From Tritonibacter aquimaris (GTDB lineage: Bacteria > Pseudomonadota > Alphaproteobacteria > Rhodobacterales > Rhodobacteraceae), in contig NZ_WIXK01000015.1 of NCBI RefSeq assembly GCF_009617595.1, positions 1 to 46,078 of the forward strand: 46,078 nt of DNA, in the 5' to 3' direction. A model generated the notes under the pieces. It was not told the origin of the DNA, ran no database searches, and saw only the letters and a program-made list of their open reading frames with translations. A program made the position numbers and the translations under genes. Of the stretch, positions 8,701 to 17,117 are shown one piece after another (position 1 is the stretch's first letter; each line of letters begins with the position of its first letter).

Positions 8701-11013
8701 ATGTTCAAACACGATCTCGCCATCGGACTGGCTGATAATATTGGCGTCATTCAACAGGCGGAGTTCGCCCTCACCTTCATATCGCAGCACATAAGTGCCT
8801 TCGCGCCCTACGGTTTCCGAGAAGACAAACCCAATACCATAGGAATCTTCGGGAATAGATGTGGGCCAGCCGTGATCATCCAGATACCCTTGGTCTTCCA
8901 GATCTTTATGGCCGTAGGTGCCAAATTCCGGGCTACCCTCATCGTCATAGCCATGCGCTTTGACCGGGCGGCTGAACTTCATAATGTCAAGGAAGGGCAG
9001 CTGGGAATCCCAATCGTGCGCGCCAGTCAAACCGATTGAGCCAGAGCCATCGGAGACACCAAGCGCGCGGTCGGTGCTTGCGATCAACTCATCTGCTTCG
9101 GGGCGGCCTTCATCCACATCCGCAACTTCAATCGTGACACCGGTGACAACAGCTGCATCGCCATCAGACACGCGCACTTCCAGATTGTGGCTCGTGGCGG
9201 TTTCAAAATCGAGCTCGGCTTCATCGGCCAGGCGAACTTCGCCGGTTGAGCTGTCGATTTCAAACAGCCCATCTTCGTTGCCGGAAACGATCTCATAGCT
9301 GAGCGCATCCCCTTCCAGATCCTGTGCCACGATCTGGGCGACGCTGGAGCCGGATGCAGCGCTTTCGAGAATGGTAGGCGCTGTGACATCAACAACAACC
9401 GGCGCATCATTCACCTGCTGCACTGCTACTGCGACCGTGGCGCTAGAGGTCTGGCCTGCGCTGTCACGTACTGTGTAGGTGAACTGATCATTGCCCGCAA
9501 AATCGGCCGCCGGGCGATAGGTCACGGTGCCATCATCATTGAGCGTGACACTGCCATTGCCTGCGGCGTCAACAGCGGTGATGGTCAGGCTGTCGCCTGT
9601 GTCATTGCCAAGCAGATCCAACACAACCGCGCCATCTTCCAAAACAGAACCCGCGTCATCCGCAGCGGCGATCTCTGGCAAAGGTGTCGGTTCGGGGTCA
9701 GGTGTTGGGACTGGATCCGGGGTTGGTTCTGGATCAATCACCCGCGCCAGATCTTCCAGCGCCACAATGGAGCCATCTGAGAACCGCGCATTTTCAACAC
9801 CTTTGACCGTACTCACGTCACCGCTTGCGGTGACAATGGTGTATTCGCCGCTGCCATCATGGGTGATCTGAAAATCTTCTGGCGCGCCGCGCAGCCACAG
9901 CTGATCTACGCCTTCGCCGCCATCGATGGTGTTGTTGCCTCGGGTCAGCACAATGCGGTCATTGCCCGCGCCCGCGTCGATCAGATCATCACCCGCGCGG
10001 CTGTCGATCCAATCATTGCCATCACCCGCGTTGAACGCATCCGCAGATCGGCTGCCAAAGAATGCATCATCATGGCGGCTGCCGGTGATTTCTTCGACAT
10101 CGCGCACCACATGCCCAAGCTTAAGCGCAGTTTCCAGCGCGGTATCTGACAAGGGTTCATCTGATCCCTGAGCAACATTGTTGTTGATCACAGAATAGCG
10201 CGCACGTACGTCTTCGCCGTTAAAATCAGCTGTGGCGCCGTTTTCATAGACGGAATAGGCGCTAGTCTCGCGATCAAGGTCAAGCTCGCGGCCCAATGCG
10301 CCGAAACGGCCGATAGATTCGATCACCAACCCGCTGCGTTCACCCGCAAAGCTGACCTCATCTGCACCTGTGCCGCCATCAACCAAAACACCTGCGCCAC
10401 CGCGCACGTAGAAACTGTCATCACCGCTTTCGCCATACAGCGATTTATCACCACCCAGCGAGCGGAAGTAGTCATTGCCAGCACCGCCAAAGACCTCAGC
10501 GTCTTCGTCGTAGCCAAAGTAGCGATCATCACCTGCGGTGGCAGTGATCGAATTGGTGTTCAGTGCCACGCTTGCCAGTTGCAGTGTTGTTTCCAGCGCG
10601 GTTGCAGACAGAAGCACAGTGGAGACGGCGCTGGCCGTATTGTTTTGCAGCGAGAAATGGTTCGCTGTGATTGTCTCACCGTTGATTTCTGCAGTGGCGC
10701 CACGTGCGTTGATGACAAAGGCTGGTGTCTGCTGATCGACACCCAGCTCACGACCCAGGCTGCTCCAGCGGCTGACCGAGCCAATGTCCACGCCTGTATC
10801 ATCAGATCCGAAATCAATTGAAATGGCTCCACCATCCGCATCAAGAACCGCACCAGAGGTGTTCAGTTCCACAGGACGGTCTTCATCTTCGTGGCTAGAC
10901 GTTTTTGCGTCTGCTTGGGCTTCAACGGTGGCTTCCGGCAATACGGTTGCTGCGTCGAGGCTCAAAAATTCAGAGCTCAAATCGGATACAACTTTTGAAA
11001 TAATAGCATCCAA
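5797..11013 (-). CDS. Giant RTX protein with cadherin-like domains and a glycosidase-like core, predicted type I secretion substrate
   Basis: 1738 aa, very acidic, no N-terminal signal peptide. Order: a duplicated ~100-residue N-terminal module (about 65-165 and 225-325; shared LGREL, ATAxxNGE and ALETxL motifs), RTX nonapeptides (GGxGxDxφ), a proline-rich PDPxPTPDP linker near 450, two cadherin/VCBS-like repeats, a ~550-residue core (about 650-1200), a second RTX block, another cadherin-like pair, and a terminal RTX block with a DxF-rich tail ending ILFI, typical of type I secretion. The core carries EFGNELWN (Glu912) and LTDYEGGAH (Glu1086), which fit the Asn-Glu acid/base and later nucleophile of clan GH-A TIM-barrel glycosidases. 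The ATG follows AAGGAG at 7 bases. Exporter genes lie immediately upstream. Alternatively it is purely an adhesin with a dead barrel. Confidence 0.85.
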   Translation of the reverse strand: MDAIISKVVSDLSSEFLSLDAATVLPEATVEAQADAKTSSHEDEDRPVELNTSGAVLDADGGAISIDFGSDDTGVDIGSVSRWSSLGRELGVDQQTPAFVINARGATAEINGETITANHFSLQNNTASAVSTVLLSATALETTLQLASVALNTNSITATAGDDRYFGYDEDAEVFGGAGNDYFRSLGGDKSLYGESGDDSFYVRGGAGVLVDGGTGADEVSFAGERSGLVIESIGRFGALGRELDLDRETSAYSVYENGATADFNGEDVRARYSVINNNVAQGSDEPLSDTALETALKLGHVVRDVEEITGSRHDDAFFGSRSADAFNAGDGNDWIDSRAGDDLIDAGAGNDRIVLTRGNNTIDGGEGVDQLWLRGAPEDFQITHDGSGEYTIVTASGDVSTVKGVENARFSDGSIVALEDLARVIDPEPTPDPVPTPDPEPTPLPEIAAADDAGSVLEDGAVVLDLLGNDTGDSLTITAVDAAGNGSVTLNDDGTVTYRPAADFAGNDQFTYTVRDSAGQTSSATVAVAVQQVNDAPVVVDVTAPTILESAASGSSVAQIVAQDLEGDALSYEIVSGNEDGLFEIDSSTGEVRLADEAELDFETATSHNLEVRVSDGDAAVVTGVTIEVADVDEGRPEADELIASTDRALGVSDGSGSIGLTGAHDWDSQLPFLDIMKFSRPVKAHGYDDEGSPEFGTYGHKDLEDQGYLDDHGWPTSIPEDSYGIGFVFSETVGREGTYVLRYEGEGELRLLNDANIISQSDGEIVFEHTSGTFEVRIDSTDPEGSGDHIRNISIVKEEYVDIYDAGAVFNPEALEVLQDFREFRTMAWQRTIESPIETLDDLPSFDDANWVTEYGAPIEVLVQLSNEAGTDLWFNIPTKASAEVVEYYATYIRDNLDPNLKVTVEFGNELWNYGYHDTHDLRREAIEAWDLAPDDNVGRFAYIAKKATGVALQFNEIFDQVEDGERPAIHHTFGTQTASTTITNAFLRAEAWQLNEPETFVPPAEVFDSIAVTTYFGGASLTDEDYRADLIAAIEDPDVDAQAFLFERLNDPQYTLSVPKVAEYLEAQKEIVDRYGIGLTDYEGGAHILHSDNTGLPTETINELQDFFVEFYRSDYMRELFQSIWDVWREVGTGAFTNHGSVGEPSKFGFFSFLSDLNDTSPRAEFLWEQNANEAAWWEDRGGEHFQQGVTETGTDGDDLLIGTNQEDYLSGGEGDDYIVAGVGNDGINGGEGADTVLLAGSRGEYDIYRDGDAVIFRHAEGTDRVLNIEYAEFQSGEFFSIEELVKSADAPNEGPLAVDDVLEANEDERTTFTTLLLNDHDADGGTLVVAEVGEAEHGIVRLEADGSVTYIPAVNFVGEDSFTYVVSDGVDRSTATATVTVHNQADAPIVESEHLNVFNADVQAGDVVHQVDAFDLDGDALRYSIVDGNEAGLFAIDAQTGEITTTAELEPDKTKGITEFDLTVAVADQALVTEAAISIDVHHRDNIVSESSVAGEILDGGLGDNDIFQLTAYNGRGRAFGVISGGDQFRDLEDAGYVETSSTSVYRSYTARYEAEVDGEAVLATGKNFDGQNLDFVLNLANFAVNFEAVIGTEFYDSIFGSSGADTYYGAGGSDFITGGGGDDLLVGGAGSDNIFGGSGADTFVFDSFDGVDRLRDFSVEEGDTLDIGELLIGFDADLSSIADFVSLGVDADGNQTLAVSAAGNGEFVDVARFTNETALTLAELEANNSILFI

Positions 11014-11440
11014 GGCTTCTCTCCTTGATTAAATTGCAAAATTGGAATTGCAAAATTAGTAATTCCTACCCTTGCTTAGACATGCGATTTTTCATGCACC
11101 AATCACGTTTTTGTTATTCAGCAAATGGAATATTTAATTGATCAAAATTCACATCTTCGAAACCTAGATGATAATTCAATTTTGACAAAATCAGTAAAAT
11201 CACCGCCGTTAATAGTCTTAAATATCATGCAGTTAAGAGGATCACCGATGTCGAAAATTTAATTCAACCGCGTTTATTAGAGCGAAGGTGTGTTGAAATT
11301 AAGGCAGATTTTAGCAGTATTGATGAAGCAAAAATTTACACATCAAGCGATCAAATAGTCTGTTTCTAAAATCGCCACAATTTCGCAAAAGCAATAACTA
11401 CAACTCGACTGCAGCAGAGGCAGCCGATGAGACAAAATAA
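11014..11440. other. AT-rich regulatory gap upstream of the RTX gene
   Basis: No gene is supportable here. The segment is strikingly AT-rich compared with the flanking genes. Close to the RTX start the 12-mer AATTGCAAAATT occurs twice (11033-11044 and 11048-11059), a direct repeat with 15-bp period lying just upstream of the ribosome site. The rest probably holds the RTX promoter, but I see no convincing -35/-10 pair. A terminator for the secretion operon lies at the far end. Confidence 0.5.
11033..11059. repeat. Tandem 12-bp direct repeat AATTGCAAAATT
   Basis: Two identical copies 15 bp apart lie 20-46 bp upstream of the RTX ATG. Each is nearly palindromic. The position suggests an operator or an element of the untranslated leader; no known regulator is assigned. 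Confidence 0.55.
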
Positions 11441-11446
11441 GGCAAA

Positions 11447-11497
11447 CAAAATAAAAGATGACGCCCGACAATCGATTCCCTGCTCGATTCCCGGGCG
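11447..11497 (-). terminator. Probable terminator of the type I secretion operon
   Basis: Inverted arms CGCCCG (11462-11467) and CGGGCG (11492-11497) lie just beyond the adaptor gene stop, with a 24-base loop that itself holds a repeated TCGATTCCC. On the minus strand the stem is followed within a few bases by a T-rich stretch (CTTTTATTTTG). The long loop makes it less certain than the other terminators. Confidence 0.5.
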
Positions 11498-11520
11498 CCT
11501 ATTGTAGATCCAAGCTTTGA

Positions 11521-12879
11521 TTAGTCTTCGCGGAAGGCCCGCGACATGGAGTCCACGATGGGCTTGGTCAGATATTGAAAGAACGTGCGCTCCTGCGTTG
11601 TAATAAGAATTTCCGCAGGCATCCCCGGTGTTGGCACAAAGCCCGGTACGCTCGACAGGCTTTCGGGGCTGAGATTGATGCGCGCCACATAGACCTCGGG
11701 GTTTTGCACATCGCTGGCGTTATGGATGGAGTCGGCAGAGACGTAGAATATCTCTCCGTCCAGCACCGGTGTGGTGCGCTGGTTCAATGCCACCAAGCGG
11801 ATAAACGCCTTTTGCCCCAGTTGCACGCTGTCGATCTCAGTGCGGGGCACTAGGGTTTCAATGATGAGCGGCGCATCAAGCGGCAGGATCTCTGCAATTT
11901 CTTTGCCGCCTTTGATCACCCCGCCAGAGGTATGGTAGTGCATCCGCAGCACGGTGCCGGAAACTGGGGCCACAATTTCGGTACGACGCAACACATCTTC
12001 GGCCTGCAGGATCTGTTCATTGATACTGTCGAGCTCAGCCTGCGCGGCGTGCAATTCATCCAGCGCGGTCTGATTATAGGCATGGCGGGTCTGCAGCGCC
12101 TGCTTGCGGTATTTGCCAATCATCGCTTCGCTTTCGCCAATTTCGGCGGTGAGGCGTGAAATCTGACCGCGCGCATCCACCAGTGCCCGCTGCAATGCGT
12201 TGATCTCAGTGCGGCGGGTCAGCCCACTTTTGAACAGGGATTCCTTGGCCGCGTGATCATCTTCCAGCAGGCTGATCTGCTGCTCTAGCGCGCCACGCTG
12301 CTCTTCATACCCCCAGATCCGCAGTTTTTGCGCCGAGATATTGGCATCAATCAGCGCCAGCTCATTGTTCATCTTCTCTCGGGTCAGCTCAAAGCTGAGT
12401 TTCTGACTGTTCATGATCTGGGCAAGGTTGAAATCCTGATCCGCCTGCGCCACCAAAGCATTGGAAAACTGCATCACGGGTAAGTTTTCATATTCCGCCG
12501 TCAGCCGTGCAACCATTGCATTCAGGCGAGAGCGGCGCAGGTTCAGTTCAGCCAGATCGGTTTCCGCAGCGGTGCGATCAAGCGCCACCAACGTATCCCC
12601 GGCGTGAACAATATCCCCTTCGCCGACCTTGATTTCACTGATGATACCGCCTTCGAGATGCTGGACGATTTTATTGCGCCCGGTGGCGACAAAACTGCCT
12701 TGCGACACAACCGCAGCTGCTAGAGGTGCCGTTGTGGCCCAATAGCCAAATCCCCCCAGTGCGCCCGTCATCAGCACCAGACCAAAGATGCCAATACGCC
12801 AGACTTGCCGTGGTAATTCGGAAAACCATTCCTGCGGTTTTTCGGCTTCGGGTTCATGTTCAAGCGATACAAATGTCAT
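11521..12879 (-). CDS. HlyD/PrtE-family type I secretion periplasmic adaptor
   Basis: 452-aa membrane-fusion protein linking the inner-membrane ABC exporter to an outer-membrane channel. A short cytoplasmic N-terminus is followed by one membrane span (about residues 27-50). A split lipoyl/barrel-sandwich domain follows (first half contains GSFVATGRNKIVQHLEGG and GEGDIVHAGDTL; second half APVSGTVLRMHYHTSGGVI), interrupted by a long coiled-coil hairpin (about 110-310) and ending in a beta-barrel. Length is normal for PrtE/PrsE adaptors. It begins 12 bp after the exporter gene stop and shares its operon. No TolC-type outer-membrane partner is encoded in the window, so the channel must be supplied from elsewhere. 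Confidence 0.92.
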   Translation of the reverse strand: MTFVSLEHEPEAEKPQEWFSELPRQVWRIGIFGLVLMTGALGGFGYWATTAPLAAAVVSQGSFVATGRNKIVQHLEGGIISEIKVGEGDIVHAGDTLVALDRTAAETDLAELNLRRSRLNAMVARLTAEYENLPVMQFSNALVAQADQDFNLAQIMNSQKLSFELTREKMNNELALIDANISAQKLRIWGYEEQRGALEQQISLLEDDHAAKESLFKSGLTRRTEINALQRALVDARGQISRLTAEIGESEAMIGKYRKQALQTRHAYNQTALDELHAAQAELDSINEQILQAEDVLRRTEIVAPVSGTVLRMHYHTSGGVIKGGKEIAEILPLDAPLIIETLVPRTEIDSVQLGQKAFIRLVALNQRTTPVLDGEIFYVSADSIHNASDVQNPEVYVARINLSPESLSSVPGFVPTPGMPAEILITTQERTFFQYLTKPIVDSMSRAFRED

Positions 12880-12891
12880 TTTAAATCCAAT

Positions 12892-14934
12892 TCAGCTTTG
12901 ACCATCAGGGCGGTTGAGATTGGGTTTTTGCCGTTGTGGCGGTGTCTGTGGCGGTGGGGTTTGGCCCGGCGGCACGGCGCCGCCATTGCGACGCTGCTCC
13001 AGCGCCTGCAGCACTTTCTGACGGTGACCAAACATCGCGATATTGCCATCCGCCATCAGCATGATCTTGTCGACCACGCTCAACAGGGACGGTTTCTGGG
13101 TGATCACCACCACTGTCATCCCGTGATTTTTGGCGTGTTGCATCGCCCGTGCCAGCGCCGCATCGCCAGCGGTATCGAGATTGGAATTGGGCTCATCCAA
13201 CACCACCAAACGAGGCTCACCAAAGAAGGCGCGCGCCAGGGCGATGCGTTGTTTTTGCCCACCAGACAAAGGTGTGCCATCCGCGGCGACCATCGTTTCA
13301 TAGCCCTGCGGGAAGCTTGCGATCATTTCATGCACATCGGCGAGCACGGCGGCCTTATGGATTTGCTCGTCGCTGACATCGGTGCGCATACGGGCGATGT
13401 TTTGTTTGATGGTGCCGGGGAACAGCTGCACGTCCTGCGGCAGATAGCCGATATTGGTGCCAAGCTGGCGCTGATCCCAATTGCGCAGATCCATCAGATC
13501 AAAACGCACCGAGCCCGATGTAGGCAGAACGGACCCCACCAGCATCTTACCCAGCGTGGTTTTACCGGCACCCGAATTGCCGATCACCGCAAGGGATTCA
13601 CCCGGTGCCAGCGCAAAGCTGAGACCATTCAGCACAACCCGTTTGGTGCCCGCTGGCACAAACAGCAGACGCTCTACATCAAGCCGCCCTTCGGGGTTGG
13701 GCAAGATCAGCCGTTCAGTATTGAGCGGTGAGCCTTTCAGAAGATGGGAAATGCGCCCGTAGGCGGCCCGCGCCAGCAGGAACTGGTTCCAGCCTTCAAT
13801 GGCACCTTCCACCGGGGCAAGCGCGCGACCGGCAATGATCGAGGCTGCAATCACCATACCACCGGTGATATGGCCCTGAATGGCCAGATAGGCCCCCCAG
13901 CCCAACATGCCAATTTGGGTTAGCAGTCGTACAGCACGCGACAGCGCGGCGGTGATGATATTGCGGTCCTGCGCCTTGACTTGCGCCTTGAGCGAGCGCG
14001 CGGTGTCCTGGCCCCAGATGTTTACCGCCTCAGGAATCATCGCCAGCGCATTAATAATCTGGCTGTTGCGCGACATGGAATCCAGATGCAGGTTGGCCCG
14101 GCTTTGGTGTTGGTTGGCCTGTGCAAACCCGCGTGAGGTGATCCGCTGGTTTACCATAGCAATAACAAAAAGGATCATCGCGGTGATCACCACGATGGTG
14201 CCCAGATGCGGGTGCACCAGATAGATCGCCAGAATGAAAAACGGTGCAAAGGGCACATCCAAAAAGGCAAGCAGCGTGGCTGAAACCAAAAACCCCCGCA
14301 GCTGCTGCAAATCGCCCAGGGTCTGATATTCACGTCCATTACTGTTGAGCGAGGCCCGCGCCGCCGCCGACAGAATTGGCGCGCCAAGTTGCGCTGCCAC
14401 CTCCACGGCGGTTCGCATCAGGATGAAACGACGCACCGCGTCCAATATGGCCTGCAACAGCACCGCACCAATAATCACGGCCGTGAGCATCACCAATGTG
14501 TCCATAGAACGGCTGGTCAGCACCCGATCCGAGATCTGAAACAGGTAGACCGGGATTGCGAGGATCAGAAAGTTGGTTGCGCAGGTGAAAATTGCCACCA
14601 AGATGAGGTTCTGGCGAATGGCCTTGAGCCCGCGGTCCAGCCCATCCGCAAACCCACCCGAGCGAACCCGTTTGTGAAAGCGGTTGCCGCCGTTGCCACC
14701 ACCTCCGGCGTTGCTGGGGGTTGGCGGCGGGGTGATTTTACGCGGTACTGCCTGGGCGCGCCCAGCGCTGCCCATGGCCGGGTTTGCAGCGTCAGAAATA
14801 CGACCATCCGCTTTGTCATCAATGCGTTGGTCGGGTGAAAGTTTTAATCTGTCCCTTGTGCTGTTGTGTGAAGACTTGTTGTTTTCCGGCCCGGCATTTG
14901 CACCTGTAGCCTCTTGACTGTGATAGTCTTTCAC
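12892..14934 (-). CDS. Type I secretion ABC transporter (PrtD/PrsD-like permease-ATPase)
   Basis: 680-aa inner-membrane exporter. Residues about 110-400 form the transmembrane domain (opening with NLILVAIFTCATNFLILAIP), and the ATPase domain has Walker A GNSGAGKTT (near 475), signature LSGGQKQRIALARAF and Walker B LVVLDEPNSNLD, with an H-loop-region Gln (ITQKP) where His is usual. Two oddities stand out: a hydrophilic N-terminal extension of about 100 residues rich in Pro, Gly and Asn, and a Pro/Gln-rich C-terminal tail (PPGQTPPPQTPPQRQ). The start is a GTG at 14932-14934, with AAGGAG 7 bases upstream. It lies 21 bp after the 682-aa repeat protein gene, whose product and the Gly-rich protein are the likeliest substrates along with the RTX protein. 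Confidence 0.92.
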   Translation of the reverse strand: MKDYHSQEATGANAGPENNKSSHNSTRDRLKLSPDQRIDDKADGRISDAANPAMGSAGRAQAVPRKITPPPTPSNAGGGGNGGNRFHKRVRSGGFADGLDRGLKAIRQNLILVAIFTCATNFLILAIPVYLFQISDRVLTSRSMDTLVMLTAVIIGAVLLQAILDAVRRFILMRTAVEVAAQLGAPILSAAARASLNSNGREYQTLGDLQQLRGFLVSATLLAFLDVPFAPFFILAIYLVHPHLGTIVVITAMILFVIAMVNQRITSRGFAQANQHQSRANLHLDSMSRNSQIINALAMIPEAVNIWGQDTARSLKAQVKAQDRNIITAALSRAVRLLTQIGMLGWGAYLAIQGHITGGMVIAASIIAGRALAPVEGAIEGWNQFLLARAAYGRISHLLKGSPLNTERLILPNPEGRLDVERLLFVPAGTKRVVLNGLSFALAPGESLAVIGNSGAGKTTLGKMLVGSVLPTSGSVRFDLMDLRNWDQRQLGTNIGYLPQDVQLFPGTIKQNIARMRTDVSDEQIHKAAVLADVHEMIASFPQGYETMVAADGTPLSGGQKQRIALARAFFGEPRLVVLDEPNSNLDTAGDAALARAMQHAKNHGMTVVVITQKPSLLSVVDKIMLMADGNIAMFGHRQKVLQALEQRRNGGAVPPGQTPPPQTPPQRQKPNLNRPDGQS

Positions 14935-14955
14935 CTGTGCGCTCCTTAAAATAAT

Positions 14956-17004
14956 TTAGGCAAGTACAGATTGCATAATGTCCACTGACGTCTCTTCAGC
15001 GGGGGCAGCCGCAATCAGGCTGTCTTCACCATCCTCTTCTGGGCCCAACAAACCATCGGCCAGGAACAGGAAGGCTTCGCCGGTCAACAGATCAGTATCT
15101 GCCGCCAGCAGGGGATCTTCTTCGGAAATAAAATCGGCTTGATAGAGGAAGGTTTCGGTATAGGCCCCTTCTGCGGTGTAGATGGTGGAATCGATGCCCG
15201 CATCCACCACTGAGGCCATATTGATCAGCTCATTCTCACCGGTAGTGACCGAGACATCTGCGCCATCCTGGTGTTGTACGGTTTCGGAGGCCCAGGCCAC
15301 CTGATCCGCATCGCCAAGCACATTGATCTGCTCCATCACCTGCACATCAATCACATCACCAGAGATGTACAGAACCCGCAGGATTTCACTGTGCTCAAAG
15401 GCCGTGTCATCGCGCGCAGAACCAATATCCGTGTCGCCATCCATCACCCGATCAGCGGCGGTCTGGAAGGTGTCATTCATTGCAACATTCTGGTCGACCC
15501 CAACATCCTGCAGGCTGGCCCAGTTGAACAGAAGGTTGTTCGAAGACTCAATCTCACCACCAAAGCCCGCACCATGGTGCAAATAGTCACTGTCGAGCAT
15601 CACATTGGTCTGGGAGACAAAGGTCATGTCGATCATGTTTCCACCCACAACAATCAAGTCGTAGTGGAAGCCCAGCCCCAGGAAAGAATAGCCATTGGCC
15701 AGAGTATTGCCGCCGGATTCAATCATGGTCTCATTGGCATCAAACCGAACGCTGACAACATCACTGTCCATCGCGAAGTTGAACTGTTTGACGTAATTGT
15801 AGTTGATCACATTGCCGTCGATTTTGGAGATGGCCACAAACTGTGGCCCTGATCCACCTTCGGCCTCTTGTTCCGGAGTGAGTGGCTTTGGATTAGCGAG
15901 GGATTGGAATTGAACCGCGTTGAAGCTTTCGGTTGATCCCGCGGCGCTGGCGGTCTGGGTGCCATTGATCATATCAACATCGTTCCAGACATTGACCTGG
16001 CTCACCACTTTGGCGTCCATCACATAGCCTTGTACCGCAATCACCGATGCATCAAGCCAATCGCTGGCAATATAGCTATCGTTCAACAGGACATTGCCGC
16101 CAGTCGACAGATCATGTGGTGCGCCCTCATCGTCGTCTGTGGGAGGATCTTCACTGGTAATCTCTTCGCCTGTGGCTTCTTGCGGGCCATTGCTTTCGGG
16201 CAGGTCAGCGGGTGTTTCAATCGGGCCTGTCGCTTCGGTCTCGCTCTCTTCCACCTCTTCTGGCGGGGCAAAGACCAAGCTTACATCTTGCAGCTCCAAC
16301 ATCTCATCTGCATCAGCGCCATTCACCGTCAGCGACAGCGCCCCTTCGCCCACGGCCAGATGGATTTCCGCCGGACCGTCAGACGGACCGATCAGCGTAA
16401 AATCAGCGATTTCATCCAGCACCGCTGTGACGCTTTCAACAATGGCTGTTTCATCTTCAGGCATGTCTGGCGTGGTAAGCGGCTGCAGGTCTTGGGCGAA
16501 CTTCGCCATGTCCTGCACTACCGCTTCAAAGCTTTGTGGCGCATAAAATGCCACATCGGCATCGTAATTGATCAGCCGATCATAGTCCTGCAGCCAGTTG
16601 TTCTGAACGGTTATTGTTGCGACAGAGGATGGCAAAGGAACAAAGAAAATAGGGTCACCACCGCCAACCGCATCTGGGCTCCACAGCGGGGGATTGAAAT
16701 ACCACCCCAAAGCAAATCCCTGATCCACTGGCAGAACTTCAACCGGTGCAGGGGGCAGAGTTAAAACAAACGGCGGATTGGGGCTGAGCGCGGGAGGAAT
16801 ACGCCAGGACACTTCCGGCACATAGTCCTGCAAACCATATTCGCTTGAAACATTGATCGTAACGTTGAAAAGAGGACCAAGGTCAGGGTTTGCATGAAGA
16901 TGGGCCTGAAGCTCTTGGTATTTGATCTTCATCCGGGCCGCTTCGAGGTTGAGCTCGAAAATTCCGATAAAATGGGCAATGATCTCTGACTTGTCGTCAA
17001 GCAT
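14956..17004 (-). CDS. Acidic repeat protein of the type I secretion cluster, function unknown
   Basis: 682 aa, no signal peptide or membrane segment, and no enzyme motif I recognise. Residues 1-60 are alpha-helical in character, 60-250 contain Pro-rich and acidic stretches, about 250-330 is a Glu/Asp/Thr-rich spacer, and 330-650 holds degenerate repeats of roughly 90 residues. Each repeat combines an N-x-L-x-N-x-A-x-φ-x-D-φ-G phrase with GDVIDVQVMEQINVLGDADQV or a variant (GGNMIDMTFVSQTNVMLDSD is one). The ATG at 17004 follows GGAG at 8 bases; the open frame extends to 17070 without a ribosome site. It lies between the Gly-rich protein and the exporter, so it is probably a secreted partner or an assembly factor. 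Ca-binding RTX nonapeptides are absent. Confidence 0.75.
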   Translation of the reverse strand: MLDDKSEIIAHFIGIFELNLEAARMKIKYQELQAHLHANPDLGPLFNVTINVSSEYGLQDYVPEVSWRIPPALSPNPPFVLTLPPAPVEVLPVDQGFALGWYFNPPLWSPDAVGGGDPIFFVPLPSSVATITVQNNWLQDYDRLINYDADVAFYAPQSFEAVVQDMAKFAQDLQPLTTPDMPEDETAIVESVTAVLDEIADFTLIGPSDGPAEIHLAVGEGALSLTVNGADADEMLELQDVSLVFAPPEEVEESETEATGPIETPADLPESNGPQEATGEEITSEDPPTDDDEGAPHDLSTGGNVLLNDSYIASDWLDASVIAVQGYVMDAKVVSQVNVWNDVDMINGTQTASAAGSTESFNAVQFQSLANPKPLTPEQEAEGGSGPQFVAISKIDGNVINYNYVKQFNFAMDSDVVSVRFDANETMIESGGNTLANGYSFLGLGFHYDLIVVGGNMIDMTFVSQTNVMLDSDYLHHGAGFGGEIESSNNLLFNWASLQDVGVDQNVAMNDTFQTAADRVMDGDTDIGSARDDTAFEHSEILRVLYISGDVIDVQVMEQINVLGDADQVAWASETVQHQDGADVSVTTGENELINMASVVDAGIDSTIYTAEGAYTETFLYQADFISEEDPLLAADTDLLTGEAFLFLADGLLGPEEDGEDSLIAAAPAEETSVDIMQSVLA

Positions 17005-17070
17005 GAGCAGAACTCCGTAAAATCTTGGACCCCACCGGTCCGAACTGCTCGGTTGTTTTTTTGTTGGCAA

Positions 17071-17093
17071 CGCGCGCGGACCAGCCGCGCGCG
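17071..17093 (-). promoter_or_regulatory. GC-rich intercistronic hairpin
   Basis: A perfect 9-bp stem CGCGCGCGG (17071-17079) / CCGCGCGCG (17085-17093) with a 5-base loop lies between the Gly-rich protein gene and the next gene. On the minus strand no T run follows, so it is not a simple terminator. It could protect the upstream mRNA 3' end or attenuate downstream transcription, giving more Gly-rich protein than exporter. Confidence 0.6.
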
Positions 17094-17117
17094 CCGCAGT
17101 ATTTTAGATTGAGCTAC

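Noticed and set aside
5797-11013. RTX pore-forming toxin
   Set aside because: There is no hydrophobic pore region, acylation context or HlyC partner; the cadherin-like and barrel-like domains point to an adhesin or enzyme.
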